DNA of 64,000 nucleotides from an uncultured Acetatifactor sp. (GCA_910578185.1 CAJTPN010000017.1:7117-71116), one strand, 5' to 3'; numbered from the stretch's first letter, positions 42,406 through 51,676 are shown. Program-made: numbers and translations. Notes: generated from the letters alone by a model not told the origin.

Positions 42406-43437
42406 ATGGCACGGCAGAAAAATGTGACTTTTGATGATATCGCAAAATATACAAACTTTTCAAAGACAACCATATCACGTTATTTTAATAATCCGGATTC
42501 CCTGACCCTGGAGAATCAACAGATCATTTCGGACGCCCTCGAGAAATTAAATTACAAGGAAAACAAAGTCGCCCGCAGCCTTGCCAACGGAAACACAGAA
42601 TTTGTCGGCGTGATCATACCGGATCTGTATCATGACTTTTATTCGGAAATTTTAAATCGTATTCTATCCACTTATGAAGTTTTCGGTTATAAATTTCTTG
42701 TATTTATCGGCGATGAAAATGAAGAGGCAGAAAAGCGCTACCTTCGTGAGCTGCTGGCATATAAAATTGAAGGTATGATTATCTTAAGCCATACCATCCC
42801 TTCTGCAGACCTGGCCAAACTCCCCATCCCCATTGTGACCATCGAGAGAGAGGACCAACATGTGTGCAGTGTCAACACAGATAACTACATGGGTGGTTAT
42901 CAAGCCACCAGCCTTTTAGCCAGACATCAATGCGATGTTCTGATTCATGTCAACACACCCACCTCCGAGAAGGTTCCAGCCTATGGGCGGTTAAGGGCTT
43001 TTTCTGACTTTTGCAGAGAACATGACCTGAGGCATGAAATTCTGGTGCGGGACTTCGGCAATACCTACGAACAGGCCGAAACACATTTTCGCGCGGTACT
43101 GGAGTATCTGGACACCTCCTATGTGGGCCTGAAAAAAGGGATCTTTTTATCCAGTGACACCCATGCCAATGTCCTATTGAACTTACTGATGCGAAAATAC
43201 GGATGCCTGCCGGAGGATTACCTGATCATAGGCTTCGACAATTCACCCATATCCCGAGAAGCCGTTCTGCCCATCAGCACCATGGGACAGCAGATTGACA
43301 AGCTGGCATACGAAGCGGTGAATCTTTTGGTAGAACAGATGAAGGAGCAAAAAAAACGGAAACCGACCCCTCTGGAACAACCAATTCACAAGATTATCAC
43401 CCCCGTTTTTTTCCGGAGGGATACTACAGAGAAATAA
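42406..43437 (+). CDS. LacI-family repressor of the raffinose/sucrose operon
   Basis: 343 residues. HTH at about 6-27 (VTFDDIAKYTNFSKTTISRYFNN) and hinge helix 'NKVARSLANG' near 57-66. The periplasmic-binding-protein-like effector domain starts 'TEFVGVIIPDLYHDFYSEILNRIL'. It is transcribed away from the transporter operon across a region with two palindromic operators, so it is the likely repressor of that operon. The effector is probably a sugar of the pathway (sucrose, raffinose or a product), which cannot be read from sequence. The ribosome binding site (GTGAGG) is moderate. Confidence 0.93.
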   Translation: MARQKNVTFDDIAKYTNFSKTTISRYFNNPDSLTLENQQIISDALEKLNYKENKVARSLANGNTEFVGVIIPDLYHDFYSEILNRILSTYEVFGYKFLVFIGDENEEAEKRYLRELLAYKIEGMIILSHTIPSADLAKLPIPIVTIEREDQHVCSVNTDNYMGGYQATSLLARHQCDVLIHVNTPTSEKVPAYGRLRAFSDFCREHDLRHEILVRDFGNTYEQAETHFRAVLEYLDTSYVGLKKGIFLSSDTHANVLLNLLMRKYGCLPEDYLIIGFDNSPISREAVLPISTMGQQIDKLAYEAVNLLVEQMKEQKKRKPTPLEQPIHKIITPVFFRRDTTEK

Positions 43438-43459
43438 GAGTACGCTGCATAAGTTAAAC

Positions 43460-43489
43460 TTGACAGTGGACGGGCAGGCCGGATAAAAT
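43460..43489 (+). promoter_or_regulatory. Promoter-like sequence before the GNAT gene
   Basis: Consensus TTGACA (43460-43465), an 18-bp spacer and TAAAAT (43484-43489), about 80 bp before ATG 43572. Confidence 0.5.
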
Positions 43490-43571
43490 AGAAGAAAGCG
43501 GTTTTACTACGCATTATCATGTGAAATATGTACGGATCATGACGTATTTCAGGAAACGGGAGCAACAGACA

Positions 43572-44123
43572 ATGAATCATGAAATCATCCCCTTACCAAA
43601 GGAACAGTGGAAGGGTTTCATACTGCCAATGGCATACACAGCGGAAGAATATTATGATGTTTCAGTTCAGCGGACGGAGAAGGGCTTTTGCGTCAATATA
43701 TCCAAGGAAAAGTTTGAGGCGCCCGTATCTCATACACCGGAGGAATATGACTTCCCTGACAGGCTTTATGCCGACTGGTGGGAGAATGCCTGCGCATGGG
43801 GCGTGCTGAAAGAGGGACGACCTGTAGCCGTCATCGAGACGGCGCCGGAAGAATATTCCAACCGCCTGCGGGTGACGGAGCTTTGGGTATCGGATAAATA
43901 CCAGAAACAAGGGCTCGGGCATGCACTCATGGAAGTTGCGATCGCCCAGGCCAGACGAGAAGGCAAAAGAGCGGTTATCCTGGAAACGCAGTCTTGTAAT
44001 GTAAACGCCATCGGATTTTATCTCCATGAAGGTTTTACCCTTATTGGCATGGATACATGCAGTTATAAAAACAATGATCCGCAACGCAGGGAAGTACGCT
44101 TAGAAATGGGACTGCTGCTTTAG
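43572..44123 (+). CDS. GNAT-family N-acetyltransferase
   Basis: 183 residues from ATG 43572; the longer frame to 43521 adds a basic leader without support. The acetyl-CoA site is 'LRVTELWVSDKYQKQGLGHALMEVAIAQARREGKRAVILETQSCNVNAIGFYLHEGFTLIG' with the Q-x-x-G-x-G/A motif near 126. The first 85 residues are less conserved and set the substrate, which is unknown. It stands between the LacI gene and DUF1538, both on the + strand; a promoter-like sequence lies upstream. Confidence 0.88.
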   Translation: MNHEIIPLPKEQWKGFILPMAYTAEEYYDVSVQRTEKGFCVNISKEKFEAPVSHTPEEYDFPDRLYADWWENACAWGVLKEGRPVAVIETAPEEYSNRLRVTELWVSDKYQKQGLGHALMEVAIAQARREGKRAVILETQSCNVNAIGFYLHEGFTLIGMDTCSYKNNDPQRREVRLEMGLLL

Positions 44124-44161
44124 GCAAATGAAGAGATTCATTCAATAAAGAGAGGTGTTAT

Positions 44162-45691
44162 ATGAACCAAAAACTCAAAGAGAAAATTCTGGAATCTCTT
44201 TCCGCCGTCCTCCCCATAACGGGTATCGTGCTGCTGTTGAGCATACTGCTGGTTCCCGTGGAACTGGGGGCAATGGTCATGTTCCTCGTGGGTGCGGTGA
44301 TGCTGGTCATAGGGATGGGTTTTTTCCAGCTTGGCGCCGAAATGGCAATGACTCCCCTGGGAGAAGGCATCGGCGTACAGATTTCCAAAACGCGTAATAT
44401 CATATTGGTGCTGCTGATCGGATTTTCCATGGGCGTCATCATAACCATCTCCGAACCGGATTTGCAGGTACTAGCACAGCAGGTGCCTTCCATCGACAAC
44501 CTCACCCTGATCCTCACAGTGGCGGTGGGGGTGGGTATTTTCCTCGCCCTGGCTATTATGAGAATTTTATTCCAGATCAATCTATCCACAATTTTAATTG
44601 TGTTATATCTGCTTTTGATCGGAATTTCCCTTTTGATACCCAAGGACTTTCTGGCTGTGGCCTTTGACTCCGGCGGCGTGACGACCGGCCCCATGACGGT
44701 GCCCTTCATCATGGCAATGGGCGTGGGTCTCGCTTCCGTCCGAGGAGACAAAAACGCGTCCAGCGACAGTTTCGGTCTGGTTGCGCTTTCCAGCGTGGGA
44801 CCGGTTCTGGCCGTATTGATTCTGGGACTTTTCTTCCGGCCTACGGAAGCGGCATACACGGCATCTTCAGTTGCCCTTGTGTTCACTACCCGGGATGTGA
44901 TCTGGGAATTTCTCACCAGCATGCCCCCTTACATAAAAGAAGTTTTTATTTCCCTTCTTCCTGTGGTGGCGGTATTTGTTCTCTTCCAGATTTTCAGCCG
45001 CCGATACAAGCGCAGACAGGTGACTCGTGTGACGGTAGGTTTCCTCTACACCTATATCGGCCTGGTACTTTTTCTCTGCGGGGTCAACGTAGGATTCGCC
45101 CCTGTGGGTTCTTCTTTGGGGAACGACATTGCTTCCGCCGAATGGAAATGGCTCTTGATTCCCATCGGTATGCTGATCGGTTATTATATTGTCAAAGCGG
45201 AGCCTGCGATACAGGTCTTAAACCACCAGGTTGAAAGTGTGACCAATGGCGCCGTATCCGCAAAGTCCATGAATCGCTGTCTATCCATTGGCGTTTCTGT
45301 CAGTGTGGGCCTGGCAATGCTGCGGGTGCTGACCGGATTGCCGATCTATTGGATTATCATACCAGGATATGTAATCGCACTGATTCTGTCCAGGCTGGTA
45401 CCGAAAATGTTTGTGGGTATCGCCTTTGACTCCGGCGGCGTTGCCAGCGGTCCCATGACCACAACCTTTCTGCTTCCTCTCAGTATCGGCGCCTGCGACG
45501 CCGTAGGCGGTAATTTGATGGCCAACGCATTTGGCGTTGTGGCTCTGGTGGCCTTGACGCCTCTGATCGCAGTACAGATTATGGGAATACTGTATCAATA
45601 CAAGTTAAAGGCAGCAGGCAAGACCGCCGTTTCGGAAGCAGGTGTCTTGGATGCTATGGATGAGATCATAGAATTTGAGGAGGGATATTAA
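44162..45691 (+). CDS. DUF1538 membrane protein, duplicated-domain transporter candidate
   Basis: 509 residues, about 13 membrane helices. The protein is an internal duplication: both halves carry the same motif, 'VAFDSGGVTTGPMTVPFIMAMGVGLASV' near 165 and 'IAFDSGGVASGPMTTTFLLPLSIGACDAV' near 422, each preceded by 'LARIL/LSRLVPKMF'-type helices. That is the full two-domain DUF1538 arrangement. Function is not established; the fold suggests a secondary transporter. GAGAGG precedes ATG 44162. The next gene, 1 bp downstream, encodes a P-II-like protein that probably controls it. Confidence 0.9.
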   Translation: MNQKLKEKILESLSAVLPITGIVLLLSILLVPVELGAMVMFLVGAVMLVIGMGFFQLGAEMAMTPLGEGIGVQISKTRNIILVLLIGFSMGVIITISEPDLQVLAQQVPSIDNLTLILTVAVGVGIFLALAIMRILFQINLSTILIVLYLLLIGISLLIPKDFLAVAFDSGGVTTGPMTVPFIMAMGVGLASVRGDKNASSDSFGLVALSSVGPVLAVLILGLFFRPTEAAYTASSVALVFTTRDVIWEFLTSMPPYIKEVFISLLPVVAVFVLFQIFSRRYKRRQVTRVTVGFLYTYIGLVLFLCGVNVGFAPVGSSLGNDIASAEWKWLLIPIGMLIGYYIVKAEPAIQVLNHQVESVTNGAVSAKSMNRCLSIGVSVSVGLAMLRVLTGLPIYWIIIPGYVIALILSRLVPKMFVGIAFDSGGVASGPMTTTFLLPLSIGACDAVGGNLMANAFGVVALVALTPLIAVQIMGILYQYKLKAAGKTAVSEAGVLDAMDEIIEFEEGY

Positions 45692-45692
45692 A

Positions 45693-46385
45693 ATGACAGG
45701 CAATCATAAGCCGGCTTTCAGAATGTTGCTTCTCATTGCCACGCCCAAGCTGGTAAATAAGGGAGTGGAATTGTTTCAGGAAGAGGATGTCACCATACAG
45801 CACGTCTTTCACGCCCAGGGCACCGCATCCAGCGAAATCATGGATATGCTGGGGCTGGGCGGTATTGAAAAGAATGTTCTCATGGGTTTGATGCCCAAAC
45901 AGTTTGCAGATAAAATGCTGAAAAAATTGCAAAAGAAACTGCACCTTGGAATGCCAAACAGCGGGATTGCCTTTACGGTTCCCATGTCAAGTGGCAGCGC
46001 CCAGGTAGTAAAAATGATGGAAGCGCTGCAGCCGGAAGAAGAACAGGCACTTTCAGAAAGGAATGAAGTTGAAATGGCAGAAAGCGAATACAGTATGATT
46101 ATGGCAATCGTAAACCAGGGCTTCAGCGAAGAAGTCATGGACGCCGCCAAACCTGTGGGGGCTACCGGCGGTACCGTATTTCACAGCAGACGGGCCGGGA
46201 ATGAAAATAAACTCAAATTCTGGGGAATCAGCGTGCAGCAGGAACGGGAAGTGGTGCTGATCCTCGCCCGTAAGGACGACAAACTGAATATCATGCAGGC
46301 TATCGGCAGAAAATGCGGAATCAACAGCAAGGCCCAGGGAATTGTCTTATCTCTGCCTGTGGACGGAACCGCAGGAATGGACTAA
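45693..46385 (+). CDS. P-II-like regulatory protein paired with DUF1538
   Basis: 230 residues from ATG 45693, behind GAGGAGG; the frame open from 45675 overlaps the previous gene without need. Two ferredoxin-like P-II halves are seen: 'AFRMLLLIATPKLVNKGVELFQEEDVTIQHVFHAQGTASSEIMDMLGLG' and 'SEYSMIMAIVNQGFSEEVMDAAKPVGATGGTVFHSRRAGNE'. Each resembles one GlnB/GlnK chain (the T-loop region and the 'GATGGTVFHSR' end), so one polypeptide carries a tandem pair. P-II proteins sense nucleotides and gate transporters; here the DUF1538 protein is the probable target. It also resembles GlnB-like proteins used with carbon or nitrogen uptake, but the ligand is unknown. Confidence 0.85.
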   Translation: MTGNHKPAFRMLLLIATPKLVNKGVELFQEEDVTIQHVFHAQGTASSEIMDMLGLGGIEKNVLMGLMPKQFADKMLKKLQKKLHLGMPNSGIAFTVPMSSGSAQVVKMMEALQPEEEQALSERNEVEMAESEYSMIMAIVNQGFSEEVMDAAKPVGATGGTVFHSRRAGNENKLKFWGISVQQEREVVLILARKDDKLNIMQAIGRKCGINSKAQGIVLSLPVDGTAGMD

Positions 46386-46459
46386 CTCAAAGTTTCCGAC
46401 ACGCAGGGAGAAATAATGCAATCTTTCGGACTTAGCCTGCAAAATGAATGGGGAATGGA

Positions 46460-48412
46460 ATGAAAAAAACAGGAAAACAAAAAGAAAACTGCAGGTTTTC
46501 AGATTTAAAAAGACTGGCCGCGTATTGCGGGGGCTATATTATGCTGCTGTCTGCTATCTGTGGGTGCGGCAGGCTGCCGGTTTCCGAGTTACCGTCGGAG
46601 CTTTCCCAAAGCTCCGACATGGCTGTCAGAACACCTTCGAATACGGAACCAGGAAACATATCCGGACAGCTCACAGGGGCATCGCCGGAGATAAATTCAC
46701 CCTCACCCCCAATCCAGGACCTTGACAGTCAAAATCCGTCTGTGCCGGATAACAACACTTCCGGGCAAAACACGCCGGCACAGAACAACAGCACTTCCGG
46801 ACTAATCCCATCGGCAACGGGCAACAATTCTGCGGGACAGAATCCTGCCACACAGGACAGCAACGCTCCTGGGCAGAATCCAGCAGCGCCGGATAACAGC
46901 ACTTCCGGACTAAATCAGGCGGTACCAGACAACAGTGCTTCCGGGCAGCAGGCAACTCCGGTGCCGGACAGTCCCATCCCCACCCCTGACCGGGAAACTT
47001 CCCGGCCTGCGGGCGATGCGCTGTCCGTAAAAGGGACGCAATTGGTGGACGAATCCGGGAATCCGGTTCAGTTACGTGGAATCAGCACTCACGGCCTATC
47101 CTGGTATCCTCAATATGTAAATCAGGAATGCTTCCGACAGTTAAAGGAAGAGTGGTGTGCGGATCTTGTTCGCCTTGCCATGTATACTGCGGAAAGCGGC
47201 GGCTATTGCACCGGGGGAAATAAAGAGGATTTAAGGTCCCTGATCGAAAACGGCGTTACCTATGCAACGGAATGCGGATTGTACGTCATTATCGACTGGC
47301 ATATTCTCTCGGACGGAAATCCCAATACTTATGTGGAAGAGGCAAAAGAATTTTTTGCCATGATGTCGGAAAAATACGCAGAATACACCAATGTGCTCTA
47401 TGAGATTTGTAACGAACCAAATGGAGGCACCACCTGGAGCGATATTAAGGCGTATGCGGAGCAGATCATAGAAGTAATCCGCCAAAATGATGAAGATGGC
47501 ATTATTCTGGTGGGAACGCCGAATTGGAGTCAGTATGTAGATCAGGCAGCTGCGGATCCTATCACAGGTTATGAAAATATCATGTATACATTGCACTTTT
47601 ATGCGGCAACCCACACGGATTCTCTGCGCAGTACCATGATTGCAGCGATAGAAAAAGGCCTTCCTGTGTTCGTGTCCGAATATGGGATCTGCGATGCCAG
47701 CGGCAATGGAGCAATTGATACCTATCAGGCAGATCAGTGGGTGCAGACCCTGGATAAATATCAGATCAGTTATGTGGCGTGGAATCTTTCCAATAAACAG
47801 GAGACTTCCGCCCTATTTCAAAACAGCTGCGGCAAAACCAGCGGATTTTTGGAAGAAGACTTGAGTGATTCCGGAAAATGGCTTTATGAAATGTTGAGAG
47901 CCACAGCCTCACCGGGGGACAGCACTTCCTCCACAGAAAAGGAAAATAACGGCTCCCCTGTCACGGGAACAAACAGTGGTAACGATTCTTCTGTTGGCCC
48001 TGAAGAGAGCCCAAATAACGACACCCCTCCAAGTAACAATCAAAGCAATACTCAGACCGACACAAGCACTTCCGACAGCACTCAAACGGATCCTACAGGT
48101 GACGGTATCAATATTACAGCGGATTTGATCAACTCCTGGCAGCAAAATGACCAAACCTACTATCAATACACCTTGACCATAACCAATAATACCGGAGCTG
48201 ACTTAAATGGGTGGAGGATTCGCCTTGTGTTCAGTCAGGATATTACTTTAAGCGGAAGCTGGAACGGCAATTATCAGGCAGAAGGAAATACCCTTACCAT
48301 ATCCTCCATGGATTATAACGGTTCGATCTCCCAGGGAGGCAGTGCTGAAAACATCGGATTTATTTTGTATGGTGCGGAAAATCTGGAGATCCGGGAAATG
48401 TCCGGTATCTGA
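46460..48412 (+). CDS. GH5 endoglucanase lipoprotein with C-terminal CBM2-like module
   Basis: About 650 residues from ATG 46460, with GGGGA upstream. Signal peptide with lipid Cys near 34-36 (LLSAICGC). Then a 130-residue linker of N/S/T/G/Q/P repeats around (xDNSTSGQNP). The GH5 barrel starts near 190: 'LVDESGNPVQLRGISTHGLSWYP', acid/base Glu 319 in LYEICNEPNGG, nucleophile Glu 407 in VFVSEYGICDASG. A second S/T/N/D linker leads to a CBM2-like beta-sandwich (NITADLINSWQQND, then NNTGADLNGWRIRLVF, SGSWNG). It would cut beta-1,4-glucan at the cell surface. It is a single gene with no obvious polysaccharide operon. Confidence 0.93.
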   Translation: MKKTGKQKENCRFSDLKRLAAYCGGYIMLLSAICGCGRLPVSELPSELSQSSDMAVRTPSNTEPGNISGQLTGASPEINSPSPPIQDLDSQNPSVPDNNTSGQNTPAQNNSTSGLIPSATGNNSAGQNPATQDSNAPGQNPAAPDNSTSGLNQAVPDNSASGQQATPVPDSPIPTPDRETSRPAGDALSVKGTQLVDESGNPVQLRGISTHGLSWYPQYVNQECFRQLKEEWCADLVRLAMYTAESGGYCTGGNKEDLRSLIENGVTYATECGLYVIIDWHILSDGNPNTYVEEAKEFFAMMSEKYAEYTNVLYEICNEPNGGTTWSDIKAYAEQIIEVIRQNDEDGIILVGTPNWSQYVDQAAADPITGYENIMYTLHFYAATHTDSLRSTMIAAIEKGLPVFVSEYGICDASGNGAIDTYQADQWVQTLDKYQISYVAWNLSNKQETSALFQNSCGKTSGFLEEDLSDSGKWLYEMLRATASPGDSTSSTEKENNGSPVTGTNSGNDSSVGPEESPNNDTPPSNNQSNTQTDTSTSDSTQTDPTGDGINITADLINSWQQNDQTYYQYTLTITNNTGADLNGWRIRLVFSQDITLSGSWNGNYQAEGNTLTISSMDYNGSISQGGSAENIGFILYGAENLEIREMSGI

Positions 48413-48444
48413 AGCCAAACGAACTCTAAGCGGGAGATTGTAAT

Positions 48445-48813
48445 GTGGGCAGACGTATTTTAATAGTAGATGACGAAGAAATAAATCTGAGATTGACAGA
48501 ATATATCTTGAGAAACCATTCCTATGAAGTGATCACCGCCAATTCGGGCGCCCAGGGGCTTGATTTGCTCAGGAGACGAATGATCGACCTGGTGCTGTTA
48601 GATATCGAGATGCCGGTCATGAACGGATTCAGAATGTTTGAATATATCAAAAAAGAATATGCAAACTTACCGGTAATCTTTCTGACAGCCTCCGGAGACA
48701 AAAGAGATGTGCTGGAAGTCATTCGAATGGGTGCGGTTGATTATGTGAGAAAGCCTTTTGACCCAAAAGTCTTGGCAGAGCGTGTTGCACATGCCCTGGA
48801 ACACAGGTTTTAA
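48445..48813 (+). CDS. Stand-alone receiver protein (orphan response regulator)
   Basis: 122 residues, GTG start at 48445 behind CGGGAGA. CheY-like with 'ILIVDDEEINLRLTEYIL', phospho-acceptor Asp in LVLLDIEMPVMNGF (near 54), Thr in FLTAS and Lys in VRKPFDP. It has no output domain and no kinase beside it. It is close to the receiver at 29946 (shared LLDIEMP-x-MNGF and FLTASG), so it may take phosphate from the Hpt kinase at 27382. It lies between a GH5 gene and an acyltransferase gene. Confidence 0.93.
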   Translation: MGRRILIVDDEEINLRLTEYILRNHSYEVITANSGAQGLDLLRRRMIDLVLLDIEMPVMNGFRMFEYIKKEYANLPVIFLTASGDKRDVLEVIRMGAVDYVRKPFDPKVLAERVAHALEHRF

Positions 48814-48847
48814 CACATAAATTAATGGACAGAATTGGAATATACAT

Positions 48848-50053
48848 ATGTCAAACACAATCAAAGTAGATCAACATATTGACGTCCTGGATGGCGTCAG
48901 AACATTTGCCGTAGGACTTGTGGTCTGGTTCCATTTTTGGCAGCAAAGCTGGCTGACTCCCAGGCTTCCTCTTCCTTCAAGTATAACCGATATCACCAGA
49001 TATTTTGGTGTAACAGGTATCAATCTGGAAGGCTTTGTCAGGTATGGCTTTCTGTTTGTGGATCTGCTGATCTTACTCAGTGCATTCTGCAACTTTTATC
49101 CTTATGCCAGATCCATTTTGCTGGGGGAACCCTGGCCGGATATCAAACGATTTTACTTCAAAAGGGCCGCAAGAATATTGCCCTCCTATTATCTGAGCCT
49201 GCTTGTGATGCTGGCGGTCAAAGCAGGGGAAGGGAATCTTGCTTTGGATCCATTTTTTCTAAAGGATTTCTTTACTCATATTACATGTATCAGTCCTTTT
49301 TTTCCGGATACTTACTTGAGCTCCAATTTTAACGGCGTCCTCTGGACCGTACAGGTTGAAGTACTTTATTATATTTTAATGCCATGGCTTGCAAAACTCT
49401 TCCGCAGGGTTCCGGTGTTGACCTGCGGAGCTCTATGGGGCTGCGGATTGTTTTCCGCCAACTATATTCTTTACAGACATGAGGAAATGATACGGGTATT
49501 GGGCAATCATTTTGCCACTTTTGCCGGATGCTACGCCAACGGAATGCTGCTTTGCATGCTCTATATTTCCCTGAAAAGAAACGTTATTGAGAACAAATAT
49601 ACATGTATGGCTGCTACCCTTGCAGTATTTGCCTGCCTGTTTTATTTAAGCCGCATGATGAAGACATTGAGTGCAGGTGAATTACAGATTGTGCAGCTTG
49701 CACAGCGATTTGAACTATCACTGGTATTTTCCTGTTTCTTGCTGGCACTTCCCTTTGCCTGGAAGGGAATACGCTTCCTCTTCGCCAATCGTTTAATGTT
49801 TTTTGGGGCCGCCATATCCTATAATCTATATCTGTGGCACCAATATATTGCAGTGAAATGTAAAGAATACCGGATTCCTTTCTGGGAGGGAACACTTCCC
49901 CCCAACCAGAGCGGAGACACAGTATGGATGTGGAAATACCAGCTGCTGATTCTTCTGCTTTCTTTTGCTGCCGCCGTATTGCTCACCTATTGTTTTGAGA
50001 AACCTGTAGCAAAATTTCTCCTAAAAAAGAAAAAGAATTGCATAACCCCTTGA
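48848..50053 (+). CDS. Membrane acyltransferase, family 3 (OafA/YrhL-like)
   Basis: 401 residues with about ten helices. 'IDVLDGVRTFAVGLVVWFHFWQQSWL' gives the catalytic-type His (WFHF) at about 25 and the R of DGVR; 'YFKRAARILPSYYLSLLVML' and 'FNGVLWTVQVEVLYYILMPWL' are further family blocks. These proteins move acetyl or succinyl groups to surface sugars. It overlaps no neighbour (35 bp gap from the receiver). The target glycan is unknown; a role in modifying envelope polysaccharide is the usual case. Confidence 0.92.
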   Translation: MSNTIKVDQHIDVLDGVRTFAVGLVVWFHFWQQSWLTPRLPLPSSITDITRYFGVTGINLEGFVRYGFLFVDLLILLSAFCNFYPYARSILLGEPWPDIKRFYFKRAARILPSYYLSLLVMLAVKAGEGNLALDPFFLKDFFTHITCISPFFPDTYLSSNFNGVLWTVQVEVLYYILMPWLAKLFRRVPVLTCGALWGCGLFSANYILYRHEEMIRVLGNHFATFAGCYANGMLLCMLYISLKRNVIENKYTCMAATLAVFACLFYLSRMMKTLSAGELQIVQLAQRFELSLVFSCFLLALPFAWKGIRFLFANRLMFFGAAISYNLYLWHQYIAVKCKEYRIPFWEGTLPPNQSGDTVWMWKYQLLILLLSFAAAVLLTYCFEKPVAKFLLKKKKNCITP

Positions 50054-50080
50054 CTGTAAAGTCGCTTTACAGTGTACAAT
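50050..50080 (+). promoter_or_regulatory. MerR-type promoter with 19-bp spacer and dyad operator
   Basis: TTGACT (50050-50055) and TACAAT (50075-50080) are 19 bp apart instead of 17. The spacer carries an exact dyad: ACTGTAAAG (50053-50061) and CTTTACAGT (50065-50073) around TCG. That layout is diagnostic of promoters under-twisted and activated by MerR-family proteins; the MerR-RDD gene begins 109 bp downstream. Confidence 0.85.
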
Positions 50081-50188
50081 ATAGGTACTAAAAGCCGCAT
50101 CGGAAGCTTCAAAAGGGTCGTTCTACCTCAGTCAAACATTTGCCAGGTCATGACTCTATAACGTCGGCGGAGCAGGAGGTATCATAAA

Positions 50189-51613
50189 ATGACAATCAAG
50201 GAAATCGAAATGCAATCTGGTATGACACGCGCCAACATCCGTTTTTACGAGGCCGAAGGGTTGCTAAATCCGGAACGTCGCGCCAACGGATATCGGAACT
50301 ATTCGGAAGATGACCTGGAGGTATTAAAACGTATCCGGCTCCTCCGCTCCCTGCGCATCTCCCTGGAAGACATCAAGCGTCTGCACAGCGGCGAACAGGA
50401 GCTTTCGGATATGCTCTACAGGCATCTGGCACAGCTGCAGCTTGAGGAAAATGACATCCAAAAGTCCCGTGACCTCTGCAAGCTCATGTACAGCGATGGC
50501 GTGCGGTACAAATCTCTTGACGCCCAGCACTATCTTGATGCCATGGAACAGCTGCCTTCCTTTAGCGTCCCCCTTTCAGACGCTCTTCCCGAAGTCCGTG
50601 TCCCTGTTCGGCGTTTTTTTGCACGGTTATTGGATCAAGTTTTTTATAATAGTTTATGGGGAATATTCCTGTCGCTGATCTTAGGCGTCAATATCACCGT
50701 GCGCAGTCCCGGCGGAAGCCTGCTGGACACGGCAGTATCCCTGCTGCTGATGCTTCTGCTCGAACCCCTGCTGCTTTCCCTGTTTGGAACGACGATGGGC
50801 AAATGGGTATTAGGTCTGTGGGTGACAGACAACGAAGGACGCCGTTTATCTTATGACAATGCCCGCGCCCGCACCTGGTCGGTGCTGCTGCACGGGATGG
50901 GCCTCCATATCCCCATCTACCAACTGATAAGATTATGGAAAAGTTTTCGGGCATGTAGCGACGGCGAGACACTGGACTGGGAATACCACTCCACTATCAA
51001 TCTCAAGGACGAAAAAAATTGGCGTGTCGCAGCTTACGCAGGTTTACATGCAATTATATTCGCACTGCTCCTGATATCTGCCCAACTGGCTAGAATGCCC
51101 AAAAACTGTGGAGAGATTACGGTGGCGGAATTCAGTGATAACTATAACCGGCTATCCAAATATTACGGAATCGACACCGGAAGCAGCCTGAACCCCCAGG
51201 GCAGATGGGTGCATCCCCAGGATTTAGAACACACCATTTTACTGATGAATTCCCGGCAAATTCCAGAATTTATCTACTCGGAAACAGACGGCAAGATGAC
51301 CGGTATGCACTTTTCCGTTATGTATCAGGAAAGCAACGAATGGATATACAGCAATCAAGAAGAAATTATTCTCTCCATCCTGGCCTTTGCAAAAGCCCAG
51401 AGCGAAAGCCCTTTATTTTTTAACGAAACAGATGATATCATTCAATCTATCTCTGCGGCTCCCTTTGAGAGCTTTTCCCACTCCGTATACGGAGTCGATA
51501 TCACTTGTAATATCGAATATTATGGTTATTTCGACTCTCGGTTAGGATTCCTGGTTCCAGAGGACACGAATCGAACCTATTATGCTCTTTCCTTCTCTAT
51601 TCAAAAACAATAA
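50189..51613 (+). CDS. MerR-family regulator fused to an RDD membrane domain
   Basis: 474 residues. MerR HTH at 1-70: 'TIKEIEMQSGMTRANIRFYEAEGLLNPERRANGYRNYSEDDLEVLKRI', then a dimerisation helix to about 110. An RDD-like domain follows at about 130-270 ('VRRFFARLLDQVFYNSLWGIFL', 'LFGTTMGKWVLGLWVTDNEGRRLSYDNARAR' with the RDD-type K-x-x-L-G-L/M-x-V core). A third helix (WRVAAYAGLHAIIFALLLISAQ, about 280-300) leads to an outer domain of 170 residues of unknown fold. So the DNA-binding part would be tethered to the membrane. AGGAGG precedes ATG 50189. The upstream 19-bp-spacer promoter points to autoregulation. Confidence 0.88.
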   Translation: MTIKEIEMQSGMTRANIRFYEAEGLLNPERRANGYRNYSEDDLEVLKRIRLLRSLRISLEDIKRLHSGEQELSDMLYRHLAQLQLEENDIQKSRDLCKLMYSDGVRYKSLDAQHYLDAMEQLPSFSVPLSDALPEVRVPVRRFFARLLDQVFYNSLWGIFLSLILGVNITVRSPGGSLLDTAVSLLLMLLLEPLLLSLFGTTMGKWVLGLWVTDNEGRRLSYDNARARTWSVLLHGMGLHIPIYQLIRLWKSFRACSDGETLDWEYHSTINLKDEKNWRVAAYAGLHAIIFALLLISAQLARMPKNCGEITVAEFSDNYNRLSKYYGIDTGSSLNPQGRWVHPQDLEHTILLMNSRQIPEFIYSETDGKMTGMHFSVMYQESNEWIYSNQEEIILSILAFAKAQSESPLFFNETDDIIQSISAAPFESFSHSVYGVDITCNIEYYGYFDSRLGFLVPEDTNRTYYALSFSIQKQ

Positions 51614-51633
51614 AATCTTTTACATCAAGACTA

Positions 51634-51676
51634 CATACCTTCCTGCACGGTACGACCTCCGCTGCATGAAGGTATG
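51634..51676 (+). terminator. Inverted repeat after the MerR-RDD gene, possible terminator
   Basis: CATACCTTC (51634-51642) and GAAGGTATG (51668-51676) form a 9-bp stem around a 25-base loop. It lies 20 bp after the stop codon, but no T-run follows, so termination is uncertain. Confidence 0.4.
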
